A DNA stretch of 64,000 bases, taken from positions 321,536 to 385,535 of the forward strand of contig JAUXUQ010000002.1 in assembly GCA_030680605.1 (NCBI GenBank), written 5' to 3'. Source of the DNA: Gammaproteobacteria bacterium. Lineage in GTDB: Bacteria > Pseudomonadota > Gammaproteobacteria > SURF-13. A model generated the notes under the pieces. It had not been told where the DNA came from and searched no databases. It saw only the letters and a list, made by a program, of their open reading frames with translations. The position numbers and the translations under genes are program-made. Of this stretch, positions 29,101 through 37,686 are shown piece after piece (position 1 is the first letter of the stretch; every line of letters starts with the position of its first letter).

Positions 29101-29552
29101 TGGAGGAGCAGGCACGTGTGGTCGCCCTGCAGCCCGGATTTGTCTGGGTGGAGACCGAACGCAAATCAACCTGTGGGGCCTGCTCATTGAGCAAGGGCTG
29201 CGGCAGTGCCGTACTGGCCAGGCTACTGGGATCGCGCCGCACACGGATCAAGGCCATGAATACCCTGCCTGTGACAGTAGGCGATGAAGTGGTACTGGGG
29301 CTGGCAGAGGATGCCTTGATCAGGGGCTCGCTGGTACTGTATGCGTTGCCGCTGCTGGCACTGTTGCTGGGCGCATTCGCGGGCGAGTATATAAGCGCCC
29401 TGCTGCGCTTAGAGCAGGATGAAACATGGATTGTACTGCCCGCACTTGCAGGCCTGGCTGCGGGGCTTGCTGGCGTCAGGGTCTTCGCCCGGCGCATCGG
29501 AGATGATGTGCGCTATCAGCCGGTAGTACTGCGCCGCACAGGGTCACAGTAA
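29097..29552 (+). CDS. rseC: SoxR-reducing / sigma-E operon protein RseC
   Basis: A 151-residue inner-membrane protein. The N-terminal Cys cluster (KSTCGACSLSKGCGS) is followed by two transmembrane segments (VLYALPLLALLLGAFAGEYI, then WIVLPALAGLAAGLAGVRVF). RseC/MucC homologues influence sigma-E and, as part of a Rsx/RseC complex, reduction of SoxR. It is the fourth gene of the rpoE operon, and 83 bases without a visible gene separate it from the MucD protease. Confidence 0.9.
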   Translation: MMEEQARVVALQPGFVWVETERKSTCGACSLSKGCGSAVLARLLGSRRTRIKAMNTLPVTVGDEVVLGLAEDALIRGSLVLYALPLLALLLGAFAGEYISALLRLEQDETWIVLPALAGLAAGLAGVRVFARRIGDDVRYQPVVLRRTGSQ

Positions 29553-29635
29553 CGCTGGTATAGCCTCCGGGCTGCCTGACCTCACAGCCCCCTTTACGGA
29601 TACCCATAGATTACATCCTGGTTGCTGGAGATATC

Positions 29636-31069
29636 ATGAAACACTTTTTCGCTGTCAGACACATTGCCGTATGCTCGCTCCTTTATGCCGCCCTGTTGAT
29701 CGTCCCGTTCGGTGCTGTACAGGCGCGCGACCTGCCTGATTTCACCGTCTTGGTGGAAAGGAACAGCCCGGCGGTGGTAAACATCAGTACAACACAAAAG
29801 ATACAGCACCCACGCGGCAAGATGCCGCCGCGCATGGAAAATCCCTTCCCAGATTCACCGCAGTTTGATGATTTCTTCCGCCATTTCTTTGGGGATGGCG
29901 ATGGTGGCGGCCCGGAAGCATTCAACTCCCAGTCGCTGGGCTCGGGCTTTATTATCTCGCCGCAGGGCTATGTGCTGACCAATAATCATGTGATCAAGAA
30001 TGCTGATAAGATCGTGGTGAAGCTGAGCGACAGGCGTGAGCTCACGGCCGAGGTAGTGGGTACCGATGAGCGTAGCGACATCGCGTTGCTCAAGATCGAG
30101 GCAGACAACCTGCCGGTAGTCAAGATCGGTGATTCCGATAACCTGAAGGTAGGTGAGTGGGTGTTTGCCATCGGCTCCCCATTCGGATTTGATCACTCTG
30201 CTACTGCCGGAATTATCAGCGCCGTCGGGCGTAATTTGCCGTCTGAAAGCTACGTGCCCTTTATCCAGACTGATGTGGCAATCAACCCTGGTAACTCAGG
30301 TGGTCCGCTGTTCAACCTGGATGGCGAGGTCATAGGCATCAATTCGCAAATCTTCAGCCGCACCGGAGGCTTCATGGGGCTGTCTTTCGCCATTCCCATG
30401 GACGTGGCGATGGAGGTGACAGAGCAGCTCAAGTCCAAGGGCCAGGTTACCCGGGGCTGGCTCGGTGTCATCATCCAGGATGTTACGCAGGAGCTCGCCG
30501 AGTCGTTTGGCATGAGCAAGCCGCAGGGCGCGTTGGTGGCGAAAGTGTTGCCGGGTGGGCCGGCAGAGAAGGCAGGTGTGCAGGTTGGTGACATCGTGCT
30601 GGAGTTCAGTGGTAAGGTGGTGGAAGAGTCCTCCAATTTGCCTCGCCTGGTGGGGCGTAGCAGGGTGGGCGAATCTGCCGATACCAAGGTGTTGCGCAAC
30701 GGCAAGCAGGTCATGCTCAAGATCAAGGTGGGTGAGCTGCCACAGGAAGAAGATCTCAAGCTGGGTATGCGCGAGCCAAAATCCATCACTGACAACAAGC
30801 TAGGTATGGTGGTTGTTGAGATGAGCCCCGAGCAACGCAAACAGCTTGAAATCAAAGGTGGCGTACTGGTGCAGCAGGTGGATGATGGTCCCGCGCTCAA
30901 GGGTGGTGTACGTCGTGGGGATGTAATCCTGCGGATCAACAGTGAAACTGTGGCAGATGCCGCAAGCTTTAATAAAATTGTGCGCGCATTGCCGGAGGGC
31001 AAGGCGGTACGTGTGCTGGTGCAGCGTAATAAAAGTACGCTATGGCTGGCATTGAAGATAGAGAAGTAA
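29636..31069 (+). CDS. mucD: Periplasmic Do-like serine protease (MucD/DegP)
   Basis: A 477-residue HtrA protease and chaperone. The signal peptide ends near VQA-RD (residues 1-30). The catalytic triad is H118 (LTNNHVIKNA), D148 (ERSDIALLKI) and S221 (INPGNSGGPLFN). Two PDZ domains follow, roughly at residues 255-345 and 385-470 (GWLGVIIQDVTQELAESFG; VLVQQVDDGPALKGGVRRGD). GGAG is well placed before the ATG. Its position after rseC is that of mucD in Pseudomonas, where it degrades misfolded envelope proteins and limits sigma-E activation. Confidence 0.94.
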   Translation: MKHFFAVRHIAVCSLLYAALLIVPFGAVQARDLPDFTVLVERNSPAVVNISTTQKIQHPRGKMPPRMENPFPDSPQFDDFFRHFFGDGDGGGPEAFNSQSLGSGFIISPQGYVLTNNHVIKNADKIVVKLSDRRELTAEVVGTDERSDIALLKIEADNLPVVKIGDSDNLKVGEWVFAIGSPFGFDHSATAGIISAVGRNLPSESYVPFIQTDVAINPGNSGGPLFNLDGEVIGINSQIFSRTGGFMGLSFAIPMDVAMEVTEQLKSKGQVTRGWLGVIIQDVTQELAESFGMSKPQGALVAKVLPGGPAEKAGVQVGDIVLEFSGKVVEESSNLPRLVGRSRVGESADTKVLRNGKQVMLKIKVGELPQEEDLKLGMREPKSITDNKLGMVVVEMSPEQRKQLEIKGGVLVQQVDDGPALKGGVRRGDVILRINSETVADAASFNKIVRALPEGKAVRVLVQRNKSTLWLALKIEK

Positions 31070-31080
31070 GCGTCCCACTG

Positions 31081-31938
31081 CTACTGGTTTTGGATATTGC
31101 CCAGCACTTCCCCCATCTGTACCGGTGTCCCGGCGCCGAGTCCGGGGCGCCAAACAGCATTGTCAGCGCCGAACAGAACGATCACGGTTGAGCCCATGTT
31201 GAAGCGTCCCATCTCCGCGCCACGCGCGAGGTGAATGTCCTTGTAATTCCACTGTTGTATGGCTTTACCGAACGGCGGCGTTACGGCTCCCGACCACACG
31301 GTTTCAATGCTGGCGACAAACAGCGCACCCACCAACACCAGCGCCATCGGCCCGGCGTCGGTGTCGAAGATCGCAATGACACGCTCGTTACGCGCAAATA
31401 AATCCGGGACGACAGACGTAGTGCGTGTGTTTACGCTAAACAATCGACCGGGGACATAGGTCATCTCGCGTAGTTTCCCACTGAGTGGCATGTGTATGCG
31501 GTGGTAGTCTTTGGGTGAGAGGTAGAGCGTGGCGAATTGTCCGTTATGAAACGGTGCGGCGCGTATGTCGGAACCGCCCAGTAAATCCCGCAGCCCGAAC
31601 GTGTGTCCCTTGGCCTGGAAAATACGCCCGCCCTCAATGCTGCCGATCTGGCTCACCACGCCGTCTACCGGGCAGGCGATATCGTCCGCACCGTTTGCGA
31701 CAGGGCGTGCATCCGGCCTTAGTGCGCGGGTAAAGAAGCTGTTGAAGTCAGCGTAGGCCAATGGGTCAGGCTGCGCGGCGATGCTCATGTCCACGCCGTA
31801 ACGCCGGACGAACCAGCGAATCTGCCACTCTTTCCATGCCCGCAGGCGTGCGCGTGTAAGAAAGTGCATGAGTTTCGACAGCGGGTGCTGTGGTGCCAGG
31901 TATTGCGGCAGGGTTTTGATGAAATCACTCAGGGTCAT
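31081..31938 (-). CDS. psd: Phosphatidylserine decarboxylase proenzyme
   Basis: A 285-residue proenzyme that makes phosphatidylethanolamine. Features are FNSFFTRALRPDARPVA, DGVVSQIGSI, YLSPKDYHRIHMPLSGKL and the self-cleavage site FNMGSTVIVLF, where cleavage before Ser yields the pyruvoyl group; the common LGST is MGST here, a known variant. It acts at the inner membrane. It is the last gene of the run from 33801 down (glycosyltransferases, mogA, psd), and ends 11 bases from the convergent mucD. Confidence 0.94.
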   Translation of the reverse strand: MTLSDFIKTLPQYLAPQHPLSKLMHFLTRARLRAWKEWQIRWFVRRYGVDMSIAAQPDPLAYADFNSFFTRALRPDARPVANGADDIACPVDGVVSQIGSIEGGRIFQAKGHTFGLRDLLGGSDIRAAPFHNGQFATLYLSPKDYHRIHMPLSGKLREMTYVPGRLFSVNTRTTSVVPDLFARNERVIAIFDTDAGPMALVLVGALFVASIETVWSGAVTPPFGKAIQQWNYKDIHLARGAEMGRFNMGSTVIVLFGADNAVWRPGLGAGTPVQMGEVLGNIQNQ

Positions 31939-31943
31939 GGGCG

Positions 31944-32480
31944 TTATTTCTTGGGGCGGAAGGCGGTGAGCACGTCGGGGCGGGTCTCCAGATACGGCCC
32001 GCCAATCAAGTCAATGCAGTAAGGTACGGCGGGGAATACGGCGTGCAGACAGTCATCGATGGCGGCTGGCTTGCCGGGCAAATTGATAATGAGGCTCTTG
32101 CCGCGGATGCCTGCGATCTGGCGTGAGAGTATGGCGGTCGGCACGACCTTGAGCGACACGGCACGCATCTGCTCGCCGAAGCCATCAAGAATCTTGTCGC
32201 ACACGGCTGCCGTGGCCTCGGGTGTGATGTCGCGCGGCGCAGGGCCGGTGCCGCCGGTGGTGACGACAAGGCAGCAACCCTGGGTATCACATAAATCCTT
32301 CAGTGTTCCTTCGACGACGTCCTGTTCATCGGGAATAATGCAGGCATAGGCCTGCCACGGCGTAGCGATAATTTTTTCCAGCGCAGCGCGGATGGCGGGA
32401 CCGCTACGATCGGCATAAATACCGGTGCTGGCACGATCTGAGACGGTGATGATGCCTATCCGTGCAGGTGTGGTAGTCAT
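31944..32480 (-). CDS. mogA: Molybdopterin adenylyltransferase (MogA/MoaB family)
   Basis: A 178-residue protein of the MPT-binding fold. It has IGIITVSDRASTGIYADRSG at the N-terminus, VVTTGGTGPAPRDITPEAT as the substrate loop and SLIINLPGKPAAIDDCL near the end. It adenylates molybdopterin before molybdenum insertion. The order and length suit MogA better than MoaB, though the two are hard to separate by eye. The ATG at 32480 overlaps the upstream glycosyltransferase stop by 4 bases. psd follows after 5 bases. Confidence 0.88.
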   Translation of the reverse strand: MTTTPARIGIITVSDRASTGIYADRSGPAIRAALEKIIATPWQAYACIIPDEQDVVEGTLKDLCDTQGCCLVVTTGGTGPAPRDITPEATAAVCDKILDGFGEQMRAVSLKVVPTAILSRQIAGIRGKSLIINLPGKPAAIDDCLHAVFPAVPYCIDLIGGPYLETRPDVLTAFRPKK

Positions 32481-33115
32481 TCAGGGCTAATCTCAAGCAA
32501 CAGTTTCTGCATAAAAGGATGGGCGAGATCCTCGGGCCTGTCCACATCCCAGTGCGGCGCCAGTTCAGTAACACGCCATTGTAACTGCTGGAGACGCTCA
32601 CGTGTAAGGACAAGTACATTCGCTGTGCCCCAGGGGATATTGTCGAACAATGCGGGCGGAGCCTGTTTGAGCCCGAGCAGGACATAGCCGCCGTCCTGCG
32701 CCGGGCCAAGCACGGCGTTATAGCCGTCGCGCAGAGCGGACAGCGTGGTGGTGATGTCGTGTGCGGTGAGCAGGGGGCAGTCGCTGCCAATAATCACGGC
32801 CCGTCGGTACTCCTGCAAGGCGGCATCGAAGGCATGCACCATGCGCGCGCCGAGATCGCTGCCTTGCTGTGTGTGTAGCGTGACAGCGAAATTGCGCTGA
32901 CATTCGGCAAAGAACGGATGCGTTGTGTCCGGGGCGCACCAAAGCTGTACCGGGCAGATGTCGGCGTATACCACTGTGGTGAGTGTGTGGCGTACCAGTT
33001 GGGCATGCAAATCAGTAGCAGCGGCTGTACCGAGGGCCGGAATCAGGCGAGTCTTTACCTCACCCGCAATCGGTGCCTTGGCAAACACCAGAATGACGGC
33101 CTCAGGGAATTGCAT
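32477..33115 (-). CDS. TIGR04282-type glycosyltransferase (arsenosugar-associated)
   Basis: A 212-residue protein resembling nucleotidyl/glycosyl transferases of the DUF2064 group. The N-terminus AVILVFAKAPIAGEVKTRLI is typical. YRRAVIIGSDCPLLTAHDIT and AVLGPAQDGGYVLLGLKQAP are the nucleotide and metal loops. Models of this type are named for arsenosugar biosynthesis from co-occurrence with arsS; the activity has not been shown to my knowledge. The ATG at 33115 is 5 bases after the stop of the companion glycosyltransferase. In-frame sequence upstream overlaps that gene and is not family-like. Confidence 0.82.
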   Translation of the reverse strand: MQFPEAVILVFAKAPIAGEVKTRLIPALGTAAATDLHAQLVRHTLTTVVYADICPVQLWCAPDTTHPFFAECQRNFAVTLHTQQGSDLGARMVHAFDAALQEYRRAVIIGSDCPLLTAHDITTTLSALRDGYNAVLGPAQDGGYVLLGLKQAPPALFDNIPWGTANVLVLTRERLQQLQWRVTELAPHWDVDRPEDLAHPFMQKLLLEISPE

Positions 33116-33120
33116 GTGGA

Positions 33121-33801
33121 TTATGCGCGGTACTGTTTGGCGAGCCGGGCCGGATCTGCCCCCAGCCAATAGGCAAGACGCAGCCGCCACATGAGCAGCA
33201 CGGTGCGTATCAACCCTTGTTGTTCCCAGCGCCGGCTGGAGGTGGTCACGCGGGTACGCAGACACCGTGGGCGATCCAGTTTTTTCAGGGCGCGCGAGAG
33301 GGCAATATCCTCCATCAGCGGGATAGCGGGAAAACCTCCGACCTGCTGAAATGCGTCACGGCGGACGAAAATAGCCTGATCACCGGTCGCGATGCCGCTG
33401 AGGCGCGAGCGCCAGTTCATCAGCCACTCGATGATACGCAGTCCGATGCGGGTGCCGGAGAGGCGCACGTCAAATCGCCCCCAGCGGTGTGTTCGCAAGG
33501 CCTCAAGCAGCAAGCGGTCTGCATCGGGCGGCAGTTGCGTGTCGGCATGCAGGAAGAGCAGTATTTGACCGTGCGCCGCCTGGGCCCCGGTATTCATTTG
33601 CAGGGCGCGCCCGCAGTGGCTGTGCGTTGTCTGATCTACCCACGGTTCGGCCAGCAGGACGGTAGTATCGGTGCTGCCGCCATCCGCCAGAATGACTTCA
33701 TGCCCACGGCGGCGCAGCGGTTGCAGTGGCTGTAACGTCGCAACAATGCCACCGGCTTCGTTGAGCGTGGGTACGATAATGCTGAGGCGTATGTCGCTCA
33801 T
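33121..33801 (-). CDS. TIGR04283-type glycosyltransferase (arsenosugar-associated)
   Basis: A 226-residue GT-A, family 2-like glycosyltransferase. It has LSIIVPTLNEAGGIVATLQP, HEVILADGGSTDTTVLLAE, GQILLFLHADTQLPPDADRL (the DxD-type site is HAD), GDQAIFVRRDAFQQVGGFP and the membrane-proximal IPLMEDIALSRALKKL. Families of this type co-occur with arsS and are named for arsenosugar biosynthesis. The ATG at 33801 gives the family start. The open frame continues upstream across tRNA-Ala, where it encodes tRNA-antisense peptide and is not part of the gene. Confidence 0.83.
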   Translation of the reverse strand: MSDIRLSIIVPTLNEAGGIVATLQPLQPLRRRGHEVILADGGSTDTTVLLAEPWVDQTTHSHCGRALQMNTGAQAAHGQILLFLHADTQLPPDADRLLLEALRTHRWGRFDVRLSGTRIGLRIIEWLMNWRSRLSGIATGDQAIFVRRDAFQQVGGFPAIPLMEDIALSRALKKLDRPRCLRTRVTTSSRRWEQQGLIRTVLLMWRLRLAYWLGADPARLAKQYRA

Positions 33802-33894
33802 GGGTTTAGGGTACTTGAAGATTTCAGCGCATACCAGGAAATGGTGCACGATGGAATAGCCGGGTGGGCAATGGTACAATGCGCACGTTTCAAT

Positions 33895-33970
33895 GGGGCG
33901 GTAGCTCAGCTGGGAGAGCGCTGCGTTCGCAATGCAGAGGTCGGGAGTTCGATCCTCCTCCGCTCCACCA
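33895..33970 (+). tRNA. tRNA-Ala (anticodon CGC)
   Basis: A complete 76-base cloverleaf. The acceptor GGGGCGG pairs with CCGCTCC (one G-T) and is followed by encoded ACCA. The D arm is GCTCAGCTGGGAGAGC. The anticodon stem CTGCG/TGCAG holds loop TTCGCAA, so the anticodon is CGC, reading GCG. The T arm is CGGGAGTTCGATCCTCC. It is oriented away from the preceding glycosyltransferase. Confidence 0.96.
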
Positions 33971-34217
33971 TTCCGCGCCCGATTATCGAGGCGCACCCGT
34001 GCCACTTCGGAACGGTTATGCATGCAAATACGGATGGCGCAGATATACTTCCAGGCGGGGGAAACAAACAGGCCTCGGTAGTGCCGTGAATCTACGCTCC
34101 GGTCAGCTTGGTGAAACGGTAGTGCCTTATGATTCTGTCACCTCAGCGCTGACCTCTCCCGCCTGCGAGAGAGAGGGGAATGTGGTTTCGCTTCACGAGT
34201 TTCACGGTAAGGAAGGC
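33971..34217. other. Intergenic sequence after tRNA-Ala
   Basis: The 247 bases between tRNA-Ala and the pyrophosphatase have no convincing gene or terminator and no copy of the tRNA 3' end. In-frame sequence upstream of the pyrophosphatase ATG is open here but does not look like protein of that family. Confidence 0.5.
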
Positions 34218-35183
34218 ATGGAGAAATCCACTTACGTGATCGGTCATCGGAGCCCCGATGCTGATAGCATCTGCTCTGCGATTGCCTACGCGCATCTTAG
34301 GAACTGCCTCGGGCACTTGGCGGTACGGCCTGCGCGTGCGGGCGAGATCGACGCGGAGACGGCGTTCGTATTGAGATATTTCGACGTACCCGTACCGGAG
34401 CTCGTTATCGATGCAGCCGGGCTCGATCTCATCCTTGTGGATCACAACGAGACGGGTCAGGCGCTCCCGAACATCGAGCGGGCCAACATTCTAGAGATAT
34501 GGGAGCACCACCGCATCGGAGACCTTCGATTGCCGAAGCCCATCGTGTTCCACTGCGAGCCCGTGGGTGCGACGGCGACCCTCATCGGAGAACAGTATTT
34601 CGCTCACGGCGTCATGCCGACGCGGGCGATGGCGGGTGTCATGATCGCCGCGATCCTCTCGGATACCGTATTATTCCGCTCGCCGACGACGAGCGATAAG
34701 GATCATGCGATGGCCTCACGCCTGCAACCGTTCGCGGGCATCGAGCTGCACTCGTTCGGCCAGCAACTGCGCCAGATCAAGACCACCGCCGTCGAGGGCA
34801 AGAGTCCCGTCAAAATTGTCAGAGACGACTTCAAGGAGTTTCAGTTCGGTGGCCATCGTGTCGGGATCGCACAGGTGGAGGTGTTGCGCCCCGGTGCGTT
34901 TGCAGGCCGGATACAAGACATCCTGAGTGAGATGCACGCCGTGCGCGAGACGCAGGGACTAGCACAGGTGATACTGATGATCACTGACGTGGAGGCGGAA
35001 GCGAGTGACCTTTGGGTCGTCGGCGACCGCGTCGATCTGTTCGAGCAGGCATTTGGCACTGCCGAGGACGGTATGATCCACCTGCCCGGCTGCATGTCGA
35101 GAAAGAAGCAGGTTGTTCCGCGTCTCGAGGCGGTGTTCGCTGCCGAGGAGGAGTTGCACCAGCAGCATACGAATCCGCGCTGA
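34218..35183 (+). CDS. ppaC: Manganese-dependent (family II) inorganic pyrophosphatase
   Basis: A 321-residue DHH/DHHA2 phosphoesterase that hydrolyses pyrophosphate. The metal ligands are in VIGHRSPDADSI (H10, D14, D16), LILVDHNE (D75, H76) and AAILSDTVLFRSPTTSDKD. The C-terminal DHHA2 domain ends with the substrate-binding SRKKQVVPRLEAVF. The ATG at 34218 follows AAGGAAGG. Family II enzymes are mostly known from Firmicutes and delta-proteobacteria and only some gammaproteobacteria, so transfer is possible. It stands alone on the plus strand, facing the operon at 35281-41940. Confidence 0.9.
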   Translation: MEKSTYVIGHRSPDADSICSAIAYAHLRNCLGHLAVRPARAGEIDAETAFVLRYFDVPVPELVIDAAGLDLILVDHNETGQALPNIERANILEIWEHHRIGDLRLPKPIVFHCEPVGATATLIGEQYFAHGVMPTRAMAGVMIAAILSDTVLFRSPTTSDKDHAMASRLQPFAGIELHSFGQQLRQIKTTAVEGKSPVKIVRDDFKEFQFGGHRVGIAQVEVLRPGAFAGRIQDILSEMHAVRETQGLAQVILMITDVEAEASDLWVVGDRVDLFEQAFGTAEDGMIHLPGCMSRKKQVVPRLEAVFAAEEELHQQHTNPR

Positions 35184-35280
35184 CTCTGTACAGGAGTGTC
35201 CGAAGCGCAAAGGATCGATGCGGGTTGTTCGTGACGATCGACAATCCTGTCGTGCTGCGCGAGATGCTTGTGCACTTCGT

Positions 35281-37686
35281 TTACAAGGATGTAGTGCGAT
35301 TGATCTTGATTTCGACGATCAGTGGCAGATGGTCGGAGGCTACGCGCGCCAGCTCCGAGTCCGGGACCTCGATGTCGGTCACCTCGAAGCCGGCGTCCAC
35401 GAACACGTGATCAATGCGGGCGGCAGGGAAACGTCCAAAAAACGTGCCCCTGGGGCGGTGGCGCTTAAGCTCGATCTGCGCGTCGTTGAGTCGGTTGCGA
35501 AAACGACGGCATACCTTTGATGTCGGCAGCGCATTGAAATCGCCGCACAAGATCACTGGCCCGCGGCACTCCGTATGCGCCAGCCATTCCGGGCCCAGCA
35601 GCACCTCGACCTGCGCCTTGCGTTCGCGCGGCAGCAGACCCAGGTGAGTGTTCAGCACCTGGATTTCCGTCCCGTGTACATCAATCGCCACCCACAACGC
35701 CCCGCGCGGTTCAAGAAAGAACTGGCCGGGCAGCCCCGGCAGCGCACCCGCCTTGACCAGGCGCATGGGTAGATGGGTCAGAATGGCATCGCCGTAGCGC
35801 TCCTCCTCGAGATGCAGCGCCGGGTGGAAGTGAAAATCCATCTCCAGGCAGCGTGCGATCAGGTGGGCCTGGTCAGCGCCCTCGGTGCGCGCCCGCCCCA
35901 CGTCCAGCTCCTGCAAGGCCACGATGTCCGGCGCGTAGTGGGCAATCACGCGCGCGATACGCTCGGGCGCGAGTTTGCCATCCATGCCGATGCAACTGTG
36001 GACATTGTAGGTCATGACGCGCAGGGTCTGCGCGGTGTCCCGCCTCGGCGCCTTCGGGGACTTGATCTCGCTCCGGCCGAGGAATTGCAACGCCGCACGG
36101 CGCAGATCGGAGGGCCTGAGATAATCACGCCCGTTCGAGGCTAGCGGGATGTCCCGCGGCAGCAACGCAAAGGCGTTGGTCTCACCGGGTCCCGCCCCGC
36201 CGTGGGCGCCATTCTCGATGGCGAAGCTGTAAGCTTGGCTCCCCGCACGCCAGCCGCAGGCGATGAAATCACCGGCGTCGGGATGGTGGCACAGGGCGAT
36301 GAGGTCTTGCGTTGCCTCATCGAGAAACGGATGGCCGGTTCCAAGGATCTCGGCAGCATCCTCCGGCAGGGCGAATTCCCCGGCGTCGCTCCAGGCGCGG
36401 GCGCGCCCCGAACCGTTCTTGATCAGCACCAGCGGCGCCTTGGCCTGTTCCACCAGCGCGCGGGCAAGCTGAGCGCGCTCCGCCGCCGCCAATTCCCGCT
36501 CATAATAAATCATCGCCACCGGCCCCAGCGGCGCCACGGTCAACTGCGGAATTTCCGGTTCTTCCTCCCGGCTGGCGTGCACCGGCAACAACCGCTGGAT
36601 GCGCTTGCCGCCGAGTTGCCGCACCCGTTGCAACTGCATCCCCCATTGCCCGCTGGACCGGTAGCGGATCGGCTCGCCTTGGTGACGGGCGAAGACGTCG
36701 GCTACGGCCTCGGCGAAGCTCCGGCCATGTGCCTTGTCATAGGGTTGCGTGCGCTCCTGTCCGTGATCGGAGTAGACCCAGACATCATAGTGACGGCGGG
36801 CTGAACGGTGCGCCGCGCGCCAGATGCGGGCGATGGCGTCATCAATCCCCTTCAGGGTCCAGTGGGCGAAGCGTGAGGACGGCCCGCGCCGGTGGGCCTG
36901 TTCGTCATAGCCGAGAAAATTCAAATGGATGACCGGCAGCCCGCGCGCCACATCCATCTTCGCCCCGATGGTGGCGAGCTCGCGCAGCAGGATGGCGATC
37001 ACCACCCGGGTCGGGACAAATTTCAGCTCCTTGAGAATATCCTGGCCGGCGATCAGTCCGCGCACGAAGTCATGCAGCGCGAGCGCCAGTTCCAGCACCA
37101 GGAGCACGGCGACGCGCAGGAAACTGTAGGCGTTGCTGAAAATGAGAAAAGCCACCACCAGCGGGTTGGCCGCGCGCAGGGCCGGCCCCCAGCCGGTGGC
37201 GGCCGGGCAGAAGTGAGCTTCCGCCGCGCCGCCGGTGTAGTTGTCAACGTAGCAACTCCCGCCCTGGAGCAACGGCTCGCCGCCGTTGGTTTCAAGCTCG
37301 CGCTCGACGCGCGCGGCGGCCGCCGGTTCGAACATGCGCACCAAGCGTCCCGAGGCGCGCTCCATGAAGTTGAAGCCCGGCACGGCGCCCTTGACGCCGT
37401 AAAACAGCTCGCCCTGAAAGGCGGCCGTCGTGGCAGGCACGCCTGCGTACTGGCGGTGCAGCCGGTAGTGTTCGCGCTTGATGAGCCGGTGCAGAAAAGG
37501 CATCTCGCCCCGTTCCAGCGCGCGCTCGAGCTCGCGCTGCGAAAGTCCGTCGATCTGCAGCATGACCAGGCCGGGGGCGGTCTCGGTGCCCCTCGACAGC
37601 GGCAGCCGCAGCAGGCGCGCCAGCCATTCACTGCGGCTGAACCCGCGGCGCAAGCGCCGCACAAAGGCCTCGATACGGCCGATCAC
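35281..37686 (-). CDS. Alkaline-phosphatase-fold / EEP phosphodiesterase fusion
   Basis: An 801-residue two-domain protein. The N-terminal part (to about 545) has the metal sites of the alkaline phosphatase superfamily: LVMLQIDGLSQRELERAL, a nucleophile region YAGVPATTAAFQGELF, HLNFLGYDEQAHRRGP, DVWVYSDHGQERTQPY and ENGAHGGAGPGETNAF. A hydrophobic stretch at about residues 172-210 could anchor it in the membrane. The C-terminal part (555-801) is an endonuclease/exonuclease/phosphatase domain: MTYNVHSCIGMDG, ALQELDVGR (E593), VLNTHLGLLPRER (H681), ILCGDFNALPTS (D716, N718), RIDHVFVD and ASDHLPLIVEI (D785, H786). Both halves could cleave phosphodiesters; the substrate is unknown, and a lipid head group is plausible. 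GTG start overlapping the glycosyltransferase stop. Confidence 0.82.
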   Translation of the reverse strand: MIGRIEAFVRRLRRGFSRSEWLARLLRLPLSRGTETAPGLVMLQIDGLSQRELERALERGEMPFLHRLIKREHYRLHRQYAGVPATTAAFQGELFYGVKGAVPGFNFMERASGRLVRMFEPAAAARVERELETNGGEPLLQGGSCYVDNYTGGAAEAHFCPAATGWGPALRAANPLVVAFLIFSNAYSFLRVAVLLVLELALALHDFVRGLIAGQDILKELKFVPTRVVIAILLRELATIGAKMDVARGLPVIHLNFLGYDEQAHRRGPSSRFAHWTLKGIDDAIARIWRAAHRSARRHYDVWVYSDHGQERTQPYDKAHGRSFAEAVADVFARHQGEPIRYRSSGQWGMQLQRVRQLGGKRIQRLLPVHASREEEPEIPQLTVAPLGPVAMIYYERELAAAERAQLARALVEQAKAPLVLIKNGSGRARAWSDAGEFALPEDAAEILGTGHPFLDEATQDLIALCHHPDAGDFIACGWRAGSQAYSFAIENGAHGGAGPGETNAFALLPRDIPLASNGRDYLRPSDLRRAALQFLGRSEIKSPKAPRRDTAQTLRVMTYNVHSCIGMDGKLAPERIARVIAHYAPDIVALQELDVGRARTEGADQAHLIARCLEMDFHFHPALHLEEERYGDAILTHLPMRLVKAGALPGLPGQFFLEPRGALWVAIDVHGTEIQVLNTHLGLLPRERKAQVEVLLGPEWLAHTECRGPVILCGDFNALPTSKVCRRFRNRLNDAQIELKRHRPRGTFFGRFPAARIDHVFVDAGFEVTDIEVPDSELARVASDHLPLIVEIKINRTTSL

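Noticed and set aside
33802-34023. N-terminal extension of the glycosyltransferase at 33121-33801
   Set aside because: The frame is open but crosses tRNA-Ala in antisense and gives the familiar EEDRTPDLCIANAALSQLSY artefact peptide.
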